Positions 1 through 10,175 of a stretch of DNA of 64,000 bases are shown piece by piece. The stretch's first letter is position 1; every line of letters starts with the position of its first letter. The position numbers and the translations under genes were made by a program. Below the pieces are notes generated by a model, which searched no databases, had not been told where the DNA came from, and saw nothing but the letters and a program-made list of their open reading frames with translations. The stretch is from Prorocentrum cordatum (Eukaryota > Sar > Dinophyceae > Prorocentrales > Prorocentraceae), in assembly GCA_963575745.1 (NCBI GenBank), contig CAUYUJ010012136.1:230772-294771 (forward strand), given 5' to 3'.

Positions 1-129
1 TGGCCGTCGGAAGGGTCTTGTGTCCTCTCGCGTGTCCTCTCCAGTCAGCCCCGCCTGTAGCACGCTGACGGGCTACCAACGGCAGCGTGTCGTTGATACG
101 GTCGAGCGGCTGATCGAGGAGCATTCTCT

Positions 130-215
130 TGGAAAAGCTGGGCCAGTTGCTCTCATCCAACTTGCTGGAGGGCGGGCCCAGTTTCTGAAGCGCGCTCGTC
201 CTTCAAGCGTGAGCC
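130..215 (+). repeat. Dispersed repeat W, copy 1
   Basis: This segment begins with AAAAGCTGGGCCAG and contains CAACTTGC followed by a GGCCCA core. It matches 22297-22385 over roughly 85 bp with clear but diverged identity. No coding potential is apparent. It is probably a remnant of a small dispersed element. Confidence 0.5.
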
Positions 216-318
216 CCCAAGAGCGGGCCCAGGCTTGTCCGAAGGAACTTCCCGAGAGCTGGCCCGGGTGTTGCAGATCATGCGTTTCTTGACTCTTTGT
301 TTCCACGGGCGACCTCGA

Positions 319-452
319 GGGCGCGAAGTTATTCGCGCTTCGCGGTCCTCGTTCCTTCTCCCCCGCCTCCTCGTCCTTCTCTTCTCCCCTTTGGGGGCGG
401 CGCGCGAGCGCGAAGTTATTCGCACGTCGCGCTTCGCGCAGCGCGAAGCGCG
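319..452. repeat. Direct repeat and perfect 12-bp-arm hairpin
   Basis: The 16-mer GCGCGAAGTTATTCGC occurs at 321-336 and again at about 409-424. Next to the second copy is a perfect inverted repeat: arm CGCGCTTCGCGC at 428-439, a one-base spacer, and its reverse complement at 441-452. Nothing coding is visible around it. The stretch 453-1130 holds no recognisable gene. Confidence 0.55.
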
Positions 453-1135
453 AAGCTGGGAGCCCTTGCGGTTTCGCTGCGCTCTTACTTCCTCCCGAGT
501 TGCCCCCCCCATCCCCTTGCGGGGGGGCGGGGGGAGCGGACGAGAGGCGGGCCTCCGCTCGCCCTTGGTCCGTGGCTGCGTCTCTGTCAGGAAGGCAAAA
601 GAAAAACGGCACAGGCAAAATTCATCACTCGTCGACTCCGAGGAAAGATGGGAAAATATGGGAAGTGGGTGGAACGACGACGACTCCTTTTTTAAACCAC
701 TAGAAAATATAGAGAATCCTGGGATTGGTGTCTATTTCTTTGTGTGTCCCAGGCTTCCCAGGGCCCCTGCACCCTGCACTCTTGTGCTCCTGCCCGCACT
801 GTCGGCGCCTCCCAGCGCTGCGGAGCTGCGCAGGGGCGCCATCCGCGGTGTGAGGTGCGCTCTCCGAAGGGGCAGTCGTGCTCGCCGCCTGGCGAGCCGT
901 GGGGCAGAAGGCCGCCATCTGGGAAACGGGCCCTGAGGCAAACTCGGTGCTGGGGGAGGGGGTGCTTATGAATAGGGGGCAGTGATAAGCCCTTCCCCCG
1001 AGCAGGGGAAGAAGGAGTTTTAGTCAGCAGGGAGAAGACACAAGTTCGTTCTGCCACCTACTCCCAGAGGGCTGGAGGGACGTCCAGGGAACTGGCCCAG
1101 ATTTCTTGAACTACAATTTTCTGGATCACGTTTTG

Positions 1136-1333
1136 CGGCGGCGAGCGAGGGGGGTGCAAGCGAGAAGGACGAGGCTTTCTCAGAAGGCGGCGGGACTTCT
1201 CAGAGTCTCTCGCGTCTTCTGAGAAGTTGCCCCTGTCTCCGGGGTGGGCGTGGGGCACTCCAGAGGCTGGGCGCCTTTCCGAGCCTTCCGAGAAGGCTCG
1301 CCCCTTCTCGCCTCCCCCAGGGCTCGCCGCCGA
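1136..1333. mobile_element. MITE-like element, family B, copy 1
   Basis: The ends are inverted: GCGGCGGCGAGCG on the left and CTCGCCGCCGAGG on the right. Inside are mirrored CTTCTCAGAAGG-type blocks, so the whole element can fold into a hairpin. A second full copy lies at 3895-4079 and a partial one at 51675-51815. It has no coding capacity, so it would be a non-autonomous DNA element. The target-site duplication is not clear. Confidence 0.6.
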
Positions 1334-1897
1334 GGAACGGATCCTGAGGTGCTTCGCCGTTCTCGGATCCTCGGGGGGGGCCCTCCACGGATCCCGGGAC
1401 TGTCAGCAGAGGACTCGGGCCGCAGACCTGAAGATCTCGTCGTGGGGGGACGGCCCCGAGGTCCAGGGCCCGTTCGCCTCGGTACCCGCTTCCCCCCTCG
1501 TGCTGGCGTGGGGCAGGAGAGGAGGAGACGCCGACACTGCTACGGGGCCCAGGAATAGACACCACCACAACCTGCCTCATCCCCTCCTTCTCCCAGGAGA
1601 GGGGAGAGGAAGAGGAGTGTGGAGGAGGGAGGGGGAACGGAGGTGGTGGTGGTGTATATTCTTGGAGCCCGCAATTGTTACGCTCTCGTCGTCGCCACGG
1701 CCCACATGCACCTCACGTTCTGGCCAGAGCGCACCCCAGGAGGAGGTCTGGGGGAGCAGCGGAGCGGCGGCATCTCGGTGCCCTCTCGTTGCCCCAGGGG
1801 GGTCCGCCGTGCGGGCCCCCTGGTGGGGCATCGCGGGGTGGGCCGTGTCGGTAGCGGATCACGGGAGCTTTGTGTACCCTCGTTGCAGCCAAGACGT

Positions 1898-2038
1898 TGA
1901 AATAAGGAACAGTTTGGAGTCGGAAGGGGCTCGATGTTCCTGACGTCCTTGCGTGGTTGTTCCTCTAGCCCTTCTCGTGCACCCAGGCTTTTTTGAAGCC
2001 ACAGGGGCTTCGTTCCTTACTTAGCGTTCCTTATTTCA
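1898..2038. mobile_element. Short inverted-repeat element with 13-bp perfect TIRs
   Basis: TGAAATAAGGAAC at 1898-1910 is exactly repeated in inverse at 2026-2038, giving a 141-bp element. The interior also carries GTTCCT blocks in both orientations. No other full copy was seen in the window. It is a MITE candidate on structure alone. Confidence 0.5.
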
Positions 2039-2061
2039 GTAGCCCGACTGTATTCTGTCTT

Positions 2062-2165
2062 CAGCGTCGATTAGCGTCGATTAGCGTCTGGGAGTCGACG
2101 ACAGCCCGATCTAGCGTAGGTAAGCGTCGATGCAGCGTCGACTAGCGTCGGTGCAGCGTCGATTC
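2062..2165. repeat. Short degenerate tandem repeat, AGCGTCGATT type
   Basis: About eight imperfect 10-14 bp units built on AGCGTCGATT follow each other, with variants GATGC and GACTAGCGTC. No gene is apparent. Confidence 0.55.
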
Positions 2166-2279
2166 GCAAGAGCCGACCAGATGGCATGGGAGGCTCCCGT
2201 GAGTTGCCACCGAGCTCTGGTAGGCCATCGCGAGGTGGACCGTCGGGGAGGCCGCTGGATCACCGCTCGCCTGGTCTCG

Positions 2280-2470
2280 GCGTCACCCCAACATACTAAT
2301 ACTATGTGTGCGTCGCCCCCCCAGGGGCGACGCGCGCACCGAGAAATCTTCTAGTATATGCGTCCTGGCGGGCGCTTTCTAGCCACACCGCTCGGGAAAC
2401 GATATACTATAAAACGGGAATACTACATGTTCGAGTCGGACGCGCGCCTCCAATGCAGACATAGAGTACT
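2280..2470 (+). repeat. Dispersed repeat G, copy 1
   Basis: About 185 bp are shared with 30136-30315 at high identity. Shared blocks include CCCAACATACTAATACTATG, a GGGGCGACG hairpin, and ACCGCTCGGGAAACGATATA. A GTTCGAGTC block near the 3' end resembles a pol III B box, but no A box or tRNA fold was found. It could be a SINE-like or MITE-like element; the type is unresolved. Confidence 0.55.
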
Positions 2471-2480
2471 AGTATGTCTT

Positions 2481-2632
2481 GATGGGCCTGTTTCCACCAC
2501 CACCATAAGTTGGAGGGGGGAAGGAGGTGGAGAATGAGGAGGAGGAAGAGGAGGAGGAGGAGGAGGAGGAGGAGGAGGACCCCCTCCCCCTCCAGCTTAT
2601 GGTGGTGGTGGTGGTGGAAAACAGGCCCATCA
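2481..2632. mobile_element. Inverted-repeat element with a GGA microsatellite in its loop
   Basis: The left arm at 2481-2520 begins GATGGGCCTGTTT and continues through a CCACCACCACC run. It pairs with a right arm at about 2583-2632 carrying the reverse complement. The loop is a (GGA)n tract. The structure is a near-perfect 40-45 bp stem around simple sequence. No coding is present. Confidence 0.55.
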
Positions 2633-2800
2633 TGTCTCTGTGCGTCCCATGGTCGTCGAGCGAGGCGTTGGCTTCGGCCGGGCCGGCGTCGCGGCGGCCG
2701 CGGTGCGCGGTCGAGCCAGCCCGCGGCGGCGGTGGCCGGCCGTCTCGGGGGGCACCGTGCTCTCTTGGGCGGGGATCGCGCGCCCCTCTGAGGCCTCGTG

Positions 2801-2968
2801 TTAGGTCGGGCATGTCCTCGTACAGTCAGATCTGGGAGAAAATATAGAACATAGTCAACACATGCTCAAACATGGTGAGAATTAGTAGGACAAATGCGTC
2901 CGCGGATTTGTTGTGGACCATTTTGGATGTGCCTCCTGTAGAGGGACATGCCTGAAATGCCCGACTTA
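2801..2968. mobile_element. MITE, family A, copy 1
   Basis: The 168-bp element has inverted ends: TTAGGTCGGGCATGTCC on the left and GCCCGACTTA on the right. The interior is AT-rich, unlike its surroundings. The flanking 8-mers GCCTCGTG and GCCCCGTA match at 6 of 8 positions, compatible with an aged 8-bp target duplication. Related copies lie at 35880-36033, 40315-40473 and (truncated) 51593-51670. Confidence 0.65.
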
Positions 2969-3519
2969 GCCCCGTACACGCCCCGCACAGCCGACACGCC
3001 GAAATCGGGAGCAGTTCGGGTCGGGCATTGGCCTCGTTGGTGCCATTTCGCCTGCCCGTGCACCCCTCGCGTGCACGGCGCCGTTTTCTCGGGTTCGCAA
3101 GGGGCTTGCTGCTGCCGCTGCTCGGGTCATTTCGTGGTTAGTCCACCACTGCTCACTCAGCGTTCCTCGTGCACACGGGCGCTCCCGAGGCCAAGCCTGG
3201 GCCCCGCTCCGAATTTGGCATTCCGGATGATCTGACTCGTGGCCTCAGACTGCCAGCCTGAAACAGATTCCTACGTATCCCCGTGATTGGCATCACCTCG
3301 TCTCGACGCCGATTTTGAGGATCCCCCCTCAGTGTCTGAGGGCACACCCCTAAGACGGTCACCGCTCTGGGCTTGTCAAGCATAAGGGTAGGGATAAGCT
3401 CGAAGCTGGTTGTGCGCGCAGGTAGCAGGTTTGGCGCGCGGTCGCCACGAGGTCTTGCACTTGGGCCCCGTCGTGCCGCATGGGCGACGTGGGCACGCAC
3501 CCTCTCGTGGGCGCAACAC

Positions 3520-3655
3520 TTATCCGCATCCGCGGCCTCGCGGGCCGGGACCCTCGGGCGCGACCCCGCGGATGCGGGGCGTGCCTGTCGCGGATGCCCC
3601 GCGCAGAACGCGGGACCGCGCAGAACGCGGGACCGCGCCCTGGAACCCTGACCGC
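3520..3655 (+). repeat. Dispersed repeat U, copy 1
   Basis: GC-rich sequence with CCGCGGCCTCGC, CGACCCCGC and a GATGC core is shared with 11236-11345. Identity is roughly 80 percent by eye. No function is recognised. Confidence 0.4.
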
Positions 3656-3894
3656 GAGGGCTCGGGTGCAGACGTATCCGCCGCTCGTGACCCTCGTGTG
3701 CCATGTCTCGTCTTGTTCTGGGAGGTCCCGCCCTCCTCGCCCCGCCCGCCCGGCCGAGGTGGCGAAGCTGCCGCGGGACTTCTGCGAGAAGACGGGGCAG
3801 GACGACTGGTGCGCGCAGCAGGCACCGGGAGCCGCCGGCAAAGGGGGGGGGTTGACGGGCGGGTGAGGGGCAGCGCGAGTGGTGGGGGGATTTT

Positions 3895-4079
3895 CGGCGG
3901 CGAGCGGGGGGAATTGAGAAGGAGAATGCCTTCTCAGGAGGCGCCGGGACTTCTCAGAAGCCCTCTGGCCTTCTGAGAGGTGTTCCGTGTCTTCGGGGAA
4001 GGCTGGGAAAATGTCTCATGAGGCGGGGGGGATTTCCGAGCCTTCTGAGAAGGCTTGCTCCTTCTCGCTCGCCGCCGAG
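3895..4079. mobile_element. MITE-like element, family B, copy 2
   Basis: It starts CGGCGGCGAGCG and ends in the inverse CGCTCGCCGCCGAG. Inner CCTTCTCAGGAGG and CCTTCTGAGAAGG blocks pair with each other. It is clearly the same family as 1136-1333. Confidence 0.65.
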
Positions 4080-5640
4080 ATACGGTGAGGAACTTGGGCT
4101 CAGTGTGCCGCGCCGCCCGGTCTGGCCCACCACGCTTCGGCGCTGCGTGCTATGCACTTCCCCGCCCCCACGGGACGACACGCTGAGCGAGAGTCCCTGA
4201 CCGCAGGCTTGAGGGGGGGGATTTCAAGGTTCGAGGTTTTCTGGGGTGGGGGTCGAGGTTGGAGTTTCTCGGATGGTCGCGTCGGTTCTTGGCTGTTTTC
4301 CAGCATCGGGATGCGCTTCAGCAGATGCGCCTCGTCGAGAGCGTTCCGGGGGGGCCCAGAACGTCCCGAAGAACCGCCGGAGGCTCGCGTCATGACCCGG
4401 AGGCCACCAGGCGTCGAGCAGGGAATGCGGAGGAGCGAGTGGATGCGATGGCCCGGGCCGCGATCTTCCACTGTTCATGCTGCGAAAACCTCGGGCAGCT
4501 TTCGGGCGGGCTGGGCTCCAGGGGGGGGGGCGACCCATCGCACCCACGGCGCTCATTCGCGCCGTCGGGGGCCCCATCCGTCGGCGACGTACCGCCGATT
4601 CCAGTGCGAGGCCTCTGCCCCCGAGCCAGCGGAGTCCACCCCTATCGTCGCCCCTCGGCGGGCGGGGGAGGCCCCAGCAGGCCCGGGGAGCTCCGTTTCG
4701 AGCCGGCCAGATCCGATTCGGCATCGTTCTCGGCCAGGGCGGTCCGACTCGGCCTCGGCGTTCCGACGGCCCGATGGGGCCCGAGGATGCGGCTGGCGTG
4801 GCGCCGATCGCGGCGCAGCCGATCTGGTTCGAAGTTCCGACTCCGTACCGACGTGGCCCGATCCGACGCACGGCCCGAGTCGGTCCGATCTCTGGATTCG
4901 ATGTGGATTGGCCCTGCCTGGAGTGCAGGTGCAGCTGGCCCCCCCCAAGTAAGGATGAGGTGTTTCGCCAAGGATGCGTGGCAGTCTTGCCTTTTTTCGG
5001 CTTTCGCCTGCCAATCTCGCTGGCCAAGTGCTGCAACTTGGACGCCCACGGGCCTTGCATCCGTACCTGGCATCCTTGCCACGGGCTCTGATTGTCAGGC
5101 GATCGCAAACATGCATCAAGGGGGCGTGGATAGCGGCGGGTCCCGTTTCCATGGGAAATCGCGGATTTCTGCCGCCGAACGAGGCGGCGCCGGTCGCATT
5201 TTGGGGAGGGCACCTCCACCGATCCATGGATTTGGCGACCGCGCGCCAAATCCATGGATCGCCAATCCATGTTTGCGCGCCCCCGAGTTTGTGAATCGCC
5301 GCAGAGCGGTCCGACACGCTCTCAGAGCGTTCGACGGCGTTCTGGCGAGGCCCCGGCGCCCGATGCGTCCTCTGGGCCCGCTGGCGCAGAGATTCCTGAG
5401 TTGCCTCTGCGACGGTTGGAGAGGGAGGAGTGCGGACGTGCCCCCTACCAGCCGCCAGCTTGTGGCCCGACATTGGAGGAGCCCTCCAGAGGTCTCGACA
5501 CATTCCTTGGGACCGGCCTTTCATCCCGAGTTGTTTTTTGACGGTCCTTGGGGCCCCCAGAGGCCGAAAATAGTGAAAAGCCTCCCGTCTCGATTTTTTC
5601 GTGAGTTGAGGGGGTCTGGGCATGGTCTTCCAGTCAGCCT
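4080..5640. other. GC-rich stretch without a recognised gene
   Basis: Long reading frames are open on both strands here, but none shows a domain, a biased amino-acid composition typical of folded protein, or a homologue I recognise. Base composition alone explains them. A perfect hairpin inside it is listed separately. Confidence 0.5.
5221..5260. repeat. Perfect 17-bp-arm hairpin
   Basis: GATCCATGGATTTGGCG at 5221-5237 is exactly inverted at 5244-5260 around a 6-base loop. A third partial copy of the arm follows at about 5256-5270. Confidence 0.8.
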
Positions 5641-5789
5641 GAGGTGGGGCGTCCCTGGTGCATCTGCGACTGGGCCTACAAGACCTATGCCAAGACCGGC
5701 AGGCCCCTTCAGGTGGACTGCGAGGGCACCGCCCCGCGCTGCAGGAGCTCAGGAGGGGAAGAATCAGCTTGGCGAAGGACCCAACCACC

Positions 5790-6150
5790 TGCAGTTGTGA
5801 ATACAGCCGTTGTTCGTATCGCCTTCGGTGGATCTCCTCATGGGGGGAGCACGAAGCGCGTGAAGGGTGTGCCGAAATGGGGCGGGGCCGCCATGCGGGC
5901 GCTGCTACTGGGGCCTTCGGTAAAGCCTCTCTATGGGGCCACACGACGTGTGAGGGGTGTGCCGAAATGGGGCGGGGCCGCCATGCGGGCGCTGCCACTG
6001 GGGCCTTCGGTGGAGCTCCCGAAGGGGCCACGAAGCATGTGAGGGGCGTGCCGAGACAGGGGGTGACGCCCACATGCGAACGGTGCCACTTGAGCCTTAG
6101 GTGGAGCTCCTTATAGGGTCACGAAGCGTGTGAGGGGCATGGTGAAATGG
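5790..6150 (+). repeat. 90-bp minisatellite, block 1 (4 units)
   Basis: Units are recognised by GTGTGAGGGGTGTGCCGAAA, with unit marks at 5851, 5941, 6030 and 6121, a period of 89-91 bp. Since 90 is a multiple of three, unit translations stay alike where there are no indels. In one frame the units read as Cys-rich segments such as CEGCAE and TCERCH. Indels shift the frame between units, so this block is not one clean coding sequence. Confidence 0.75.
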
Positions 6151-6169
6151 GTGTCGATCGTGGTGACGA

Positions 6170-6487
6170 TAACGGCGAGGAGGAGGAGGATGATCACATT
6201 GCATGAGAGCTGACGGTGATGCTGTCGATGATAATGATGAGGAGGAGGATGATGGTGATGGTGCTGCTGATGATGATGATGACAATGAGCATGATGACGA
6301 GCTGGCGATGAGCCGATGATGACGAGCTGACATTGCATGAGAGTTGACGATGAGCTGACGATAACATTACATGATGATGATGGCGATGATGCTGACGACG
6401 ATGGTGGCCACAATGATGGTCATGATGACGGTCATGGTGTTTGATGATGGTGATGATGCTGATGACGATGACGACGACGATGCTGAT

Positions 6488-6525
<38 letters not shown>

Positions 6526-6566
6526 CTGATGCTGATGCTGATGCTGATGCTGATGATGATGTTGTC

Positions 6567-6603
<37 letters not shown>

Positions 6604-6754
6604 CTGATGATGATGATGATGTTGATGATGATGGTGAAGATGGTGACGACGATGAATATACTGATGCTGATGATGAAGATGTTGACCATGGTGATGATGC
6701 TGATGATGATTGTGATGATGATGGCGATGATGGTGATGGTAACGGTGATGATGA

Positions 6755-6786
<32 letters not shown>

Positions 6787-6835
6787 ATGCTGGTGTTGAT
6801 GTTGATGTTGATGATGGTGATGATGGTGATGATGT

Positions 6836-6895
<60 letters not shown>

Positions 6896-6900
6896 CGATG
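6170..6900. repeat. GAT/GCT-rich microsatellite tract 1
   Basis: Imperfect (GAT)n with GCT, GGT and GAC interruptions runs for about 730 bp. The long Asp-, Met- and Ser/Ile-rich frames through it are artefacts of the trinucleotide repeat. Confidence 0.9.
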
Positions 6901-6954
6901 GAGGGAGGAGGGGGAGGAATGGGAGGAGGGAGGATGGGGGACGAGTGAGGAGTG

Positions 6955-7060
6955 AGGAGTGAGGCGCGGGGCGCTGGCTCTTCAAAGCGAGGACTCGGCA
7001 CCACAGCAGGATGGTTGGGGAACAGCACAGGCACAAAGCGCAGGGACGCCTGGAAGTCAT
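6955..7060 (+). repeat. Module ending duplicated block 1
   Basis: It contains GGGGCGCTGGCTCTTCAAA and then CACCACAGCAGGATGGTTGG. The same module recurs at 8545-8620 after the second GAT tract. This shows that the whole minisatellite-GAT-module series is duplicated. Confidence 0.6.
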
Positions 7061-7199
7061 GCAAATGTAGCCTGGCGAAAGGGCTAGCCATATGCAGTTG
7101 TGAGTACGTGAAACTCCCTATTGGGCGACGCCCGCATGCGGGCTGTGCCGCTGGAGTTCGCATGGGGCAACTCCCGCATGCGGGCAACGCCTGCATGCG

Positions 7200-8075
7200 G
7201 CCTTCGGTGGAGTTTCCTGTGGAGCCACGAAAAACGTGTGGGGTGTTCCGGAACGGGAGTGTCACTTTAATGAGGGCGCTGCGCCACTGGGACTGTAGGT
7301 GGAGCTTCCTGTGGGATCACGAAACGTGTGAGGGGTGCGCCAGAAAAAAGGAGAGTCGCCAACAAGCGGGCTGAGCCACTGGGCCTTAGGTGGAGCTCCC
7401 TGTGGGGCCAGGAACTGTGTGAGGGGTGTGCCGAAATGGAGGTGTCGCGCTCATGCGAAGTGTGCCACTTGGGCTTTAGCTGGAACTGCCCATGGCGCCA
7501 CAAAACTTATGAGGAATGCGCAGAAACAGGGGTGATGCACACACATGCGAACGGTACCACTGGGACCTTATCTGGAGCTCCCATTTGGGCCACGACTGGT
7601 GTGAGGGGTGTGCCGAAACGGAGGCGACGCCCGCATGCGAACGGTGCCACTGGGGCCGTAGGTGGAGCTGCCGATGAGGCCACGAAACGTGTGAGGGGTG
7701 TGCCGAAACGGAAGTGCCGCCCACATGCGATCGGTGCCACTTGGGCCTTAGCTGTAGCTGCCTATGGGGCCACGAAACGTGAGAGGGGTGTGCCGACAGG
7801 GGGCGACGCCTACATGCGAACGGTGCCACTTGGGCCTTAGCTGGTGCTCCCTATGGGGCCACGAAACGTGTGAGGTGTGTGCCGAAACGGGAGTGACGCC
7901 CACATGCGAATGGTGCCGCTGGGGCCTTATCTGGAGCTCCCTTTTGGGCCGCGAATGGTGTGAGGGGTGTGCCGACAGGGGGGTGACGCCCACATGCGAG
8001 CGGTGCCACAGGGGCCTCAGGTGTAGCTACCTATGGGGCCACGAAGCGTGTGAGGGGTGTACCGAAACGGGGTTG
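7200..8075 (+). repeat. 90-bp minisatellite, block 2 (10 units)
   Basis: Unit marks fall at 7227, 7319, 7410, 7500, 7592, 7682, 7772, 7861, 7951 and 8041, so the period is 89-92 bp. The last four units are in one open frame from 7764 and read as 30-residue repeats. Each carries TPTCERC followed about 14 residues later by GHETCEGCAE, that is two CxxC pairs per unit. This spacing resembles a Zn-binding repeat, but no known family is recognised. Earlier units are in other frames because of small indels. Confidence 0.75.
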
Positions 8076-8500
8076 GCGATGACGATGACGATCACGACGA
8101 TGCTGATGCTGATGCTGATGCTGATGCTGATGCTGATGCTGATGATGATAATGATGAGGATGAGGATGAGGATGAGGATGAGGATGAGGATGATGATGAT
8201 GATGATCTTGATGGTGCTGGTGACTGTGACGATGACGATGACGATGACGATGATGATGACGATGATGGTGATGCTGATGATGATGGTGATGATGATTATT
8301 ATGATGGTTATGATGCTGCGGATGATGATGGTGGTGATGATGATGATGCTGATGCTGATGCTGATGATGCTGATGCTGATGGTGATGATGATGATGATGA
8401 TGATGACGATGCTGATGCTGATGCTGCTGCTGATGATGAAACTGATGGGGATGATGATGAAGATTATGGTGATGATGGTGATGGTGATGACATGCGAAGA
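8076..8500. repeat. GAT/GCT microsatellite tract 2
   Basis: Imperfect (GATGCT)n, (GAGGAT)n and (GAT)n sequence directly follows block 2 of the minisatellite, as tract 1 follows block 1. Confidence 0.9.
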
Positions 8501-8544
8501 GCAGAGGCAGGGATGGGAAGAGGGAGAAGGGGGAGGAGGAGGAA

Positions 8545-8620
8545 GGAGGTGGAGAACGCGGGGTGCTGTCTCTTCAAAACGAGGACCCAACACCACAGGA
8601 TGGTTGGGAAATATAGGGGA
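8545..8620 (+). repeat. Module ending duplicated block 2
   Basis: CGGGGTGCTGTCTCTTCAAA and CACCACAGGATGGTTGG match the module at 6955-7060. A (GT)n run at 8646-8669 follows. Confidence 0.6.
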
Positions 8621-8689
8621 TCCTGGGGCTTGTGTCTACTTAACGTGTGTGTGTGTGTGTGTGTGTGTCTCTGGGCTCCTTCCAGGAAC

Positions 8690-8876
8690 GCCGCGTGGCT
8701 GAAGGAGTGCGGTGGCACCGGCACTGCCGACGCCGGCTTCGTGCAGAGCGAGCCCGCGGTGAGGAAGGCTCGGGCGGGCGTGAAAGCGGGGGGCGCGAGG
8801 CCTCAGAGGCGGAAGCGGTGCCGGCGCGTCGCCACGGCCGGATCCGCCTCGAGGTCCTGGTCAGAGAGCAGGAGGA
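8690..8876 (+). CDS. Exon-like fragment of unknown protein (weak)
   Basis: A (GT)n and pyrimidine-rich stretch ends CTCCTTCCAG, a plausible splice acceptor. It is followed by an open segment. Two frames are open: one begins NAAWLKECGGTGTADAGF, the other ERRVAEGVRWHRHCRRR. The first looks more protein-like, but no family is recognised. The open segment runs straight into the inverted-repeat element at 8877. Treat it as a candidate only. Confidence 0.2.
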
Positions 8877-8991
8877 TTAGGGGGCCACATGCGATCCCTA
8901 CCCCTACCCCCCACGATTTCTGAGGGGGAGGGTGGGTTTCACTTCGTTCGCACGTGGGGGGTAGGGGTAGGGTTCGCATGTGGCCCCCTAA
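8877..8991. mobile_element. MITE-like element, family T, copy 1 (38-bp TIRs)
   Basis: The left arm at 8877-8914 begins TTAGGGGGCCACATGCGA. The right arm at 8954-8991 is its reverse complement with one mismatch. A 39-bp loop separates them. The related hairpin at 11143-11221 shares the loop core CCCACGATTTCT. Confidence 0.7.
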
Positions 8992-9059
8992 AGATGTCCC
9001 CGAGGAAGCGGTATGTGTGCCTTTCTTCGCGGAGCGAGCAGTGACATAAACATAAAAAC

Positions 9060-9193
9060 TCGGAGGTTCGAGCGGATTTCTCGGATCGGCGCTGGACCCC
9101 CAGCCCTGGCGCGCGGAGCGCGCCAGGGAGCGGCGCTGGAGGCGCCGCCAGGGGGGTCCAGCGCCGAGCCGAGAAATCCGCGCGGACCTCCAA
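9060..9193. mobile_element. Hairpin element, family P, copy 1
   Basis: It is an almost complete palindrome. The arm beginning CGGAGGTTCGAGCGGATTTC pairs with the terminal GAGAAATCCGCGCGGACCTC. At the centre CCCTGGCGCGC and its exact inverse flank GGA. Further copies are at 24116-24250 and 28757-28886, with fragments near 35.85 and 36.05 kb. It is non-coding; the frames through it are incidental. Confidence 0.7.
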
Positions 9194-9409
9194 GCTTTTT
9201 TGCTTATGACATTGTTCGTTGCGTAGTTCTGATTCCCACGCGTCACGTTCAGGGGCGGCTGTGGCCAAGCCTCGGCAGGCCGATGCACCTGCCGCATGGC
9301 GGCCCCCCGCCTCGCTCCAAAGCGTGGGCAGGCGGCCGGAGGGGGCGTCGAAGGCGACCCCGACTCTGGATCCGCCGTACTTTTTGGGGCGAATTCGCAG
9401 GCAAGGCTT

Positions 9410-9588
9410 CCTCCTCCTCCTCCTCCTCCTCCTCCTCCTCCTCCTCATCCTCCTCTTCTACCACCTCCTCCTCCTCCTCCTCCTCCTCCTCCTATTCCTC
9501 CTCCTCCTCCTCCTCCTCCTCCTCCTGCACTTTTTCCTCCTCCTCCTCCTCCTCCTCCTCCTCCTCCTCCTCCTCCTCGTGCTATTCG
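9410..9588. repeat. (CTC)n microsatellite
   Basis: Long (CTC/TCC)n with few interruptions. The Ser/Pro/Leu frames through it have no biological support. Confidence 0.95.
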
Positions 9589-9857
9589 AGTTCCTTTGAT
9601 GCCGATCTCCGTATTCGTTTGCCGTCGCTGCGTCCGCCCGATACTTGCGGAGAGTATCCGCCCTGCTGTTATGTGGCGGAAATGGACCGCCCTACTTTTC
9701 CGCACCCTCTGTGGTGCATTTCTGGCATTCCCGTGAGTCGAAAGATCTGCAGCAGTACGGGAGGTCAGGGGAGGTCAGGGAAGCCCAAACGTTCTCCAGA
9801 TCAGACGTATCCTGCAGAGGGGGCCTCAGTGCCCACCTCGGGGCGCCCAACCGCAGG

Positions 9858-10175
9858 AGGAGGAGGAGGAGGAGGAGGAGGAGGAGGAGGAGGAGGAGGA
9901 GGAGGAGGAGGAAGGTGCGAGGAAGGGCGGGAGGAGGAGGAGGAGGAGGAGGAGGAGGAGGAGGAGGAGGAGGAGGAGGAGGAGGAGGAGGAGGAGGAGG
10001 AGGAGGAGGAGGAAGGGTGAGGAGGAGAGGAGGAGGGCGAGGAGGAGCGAGGAGGAGCGAGGAGGAGGAGGAAGAGGAGGAGGAGGAGGAGGACGAGGAG
10101 GACGAGGAGGAGAAGGAGGATGAGGATGAGGAGGAGGAGGAGGAGGAGGAGGACGAGGAGGACGAGGAGGAGAGG
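9858..10175. repeat. (GGA)n microsatellite
   Basis: About 320 bp of GGA/GAG repeat with GAC and GAT variants towards the right end. Confidence 0.95.

Noticed and set aside
2400-2450. tRNA-like B box in repeat G
   Set aside because: No A box at proper spacing and no cloverleaf; the second copy has a changed B box.
4224-6073. Several reading frames over 300 codons on both strands
   Set aside because: They overlap each other on opposite strands, run into repeats, and have only GC-driven Arg/Pro/Ala/Gly composition with no domain.
6194-7265. Long Ser-, Asp-, Ile- or Met-rich frames
   Set aside because: They are translations of the (GAT)n microsatellite in different frames.
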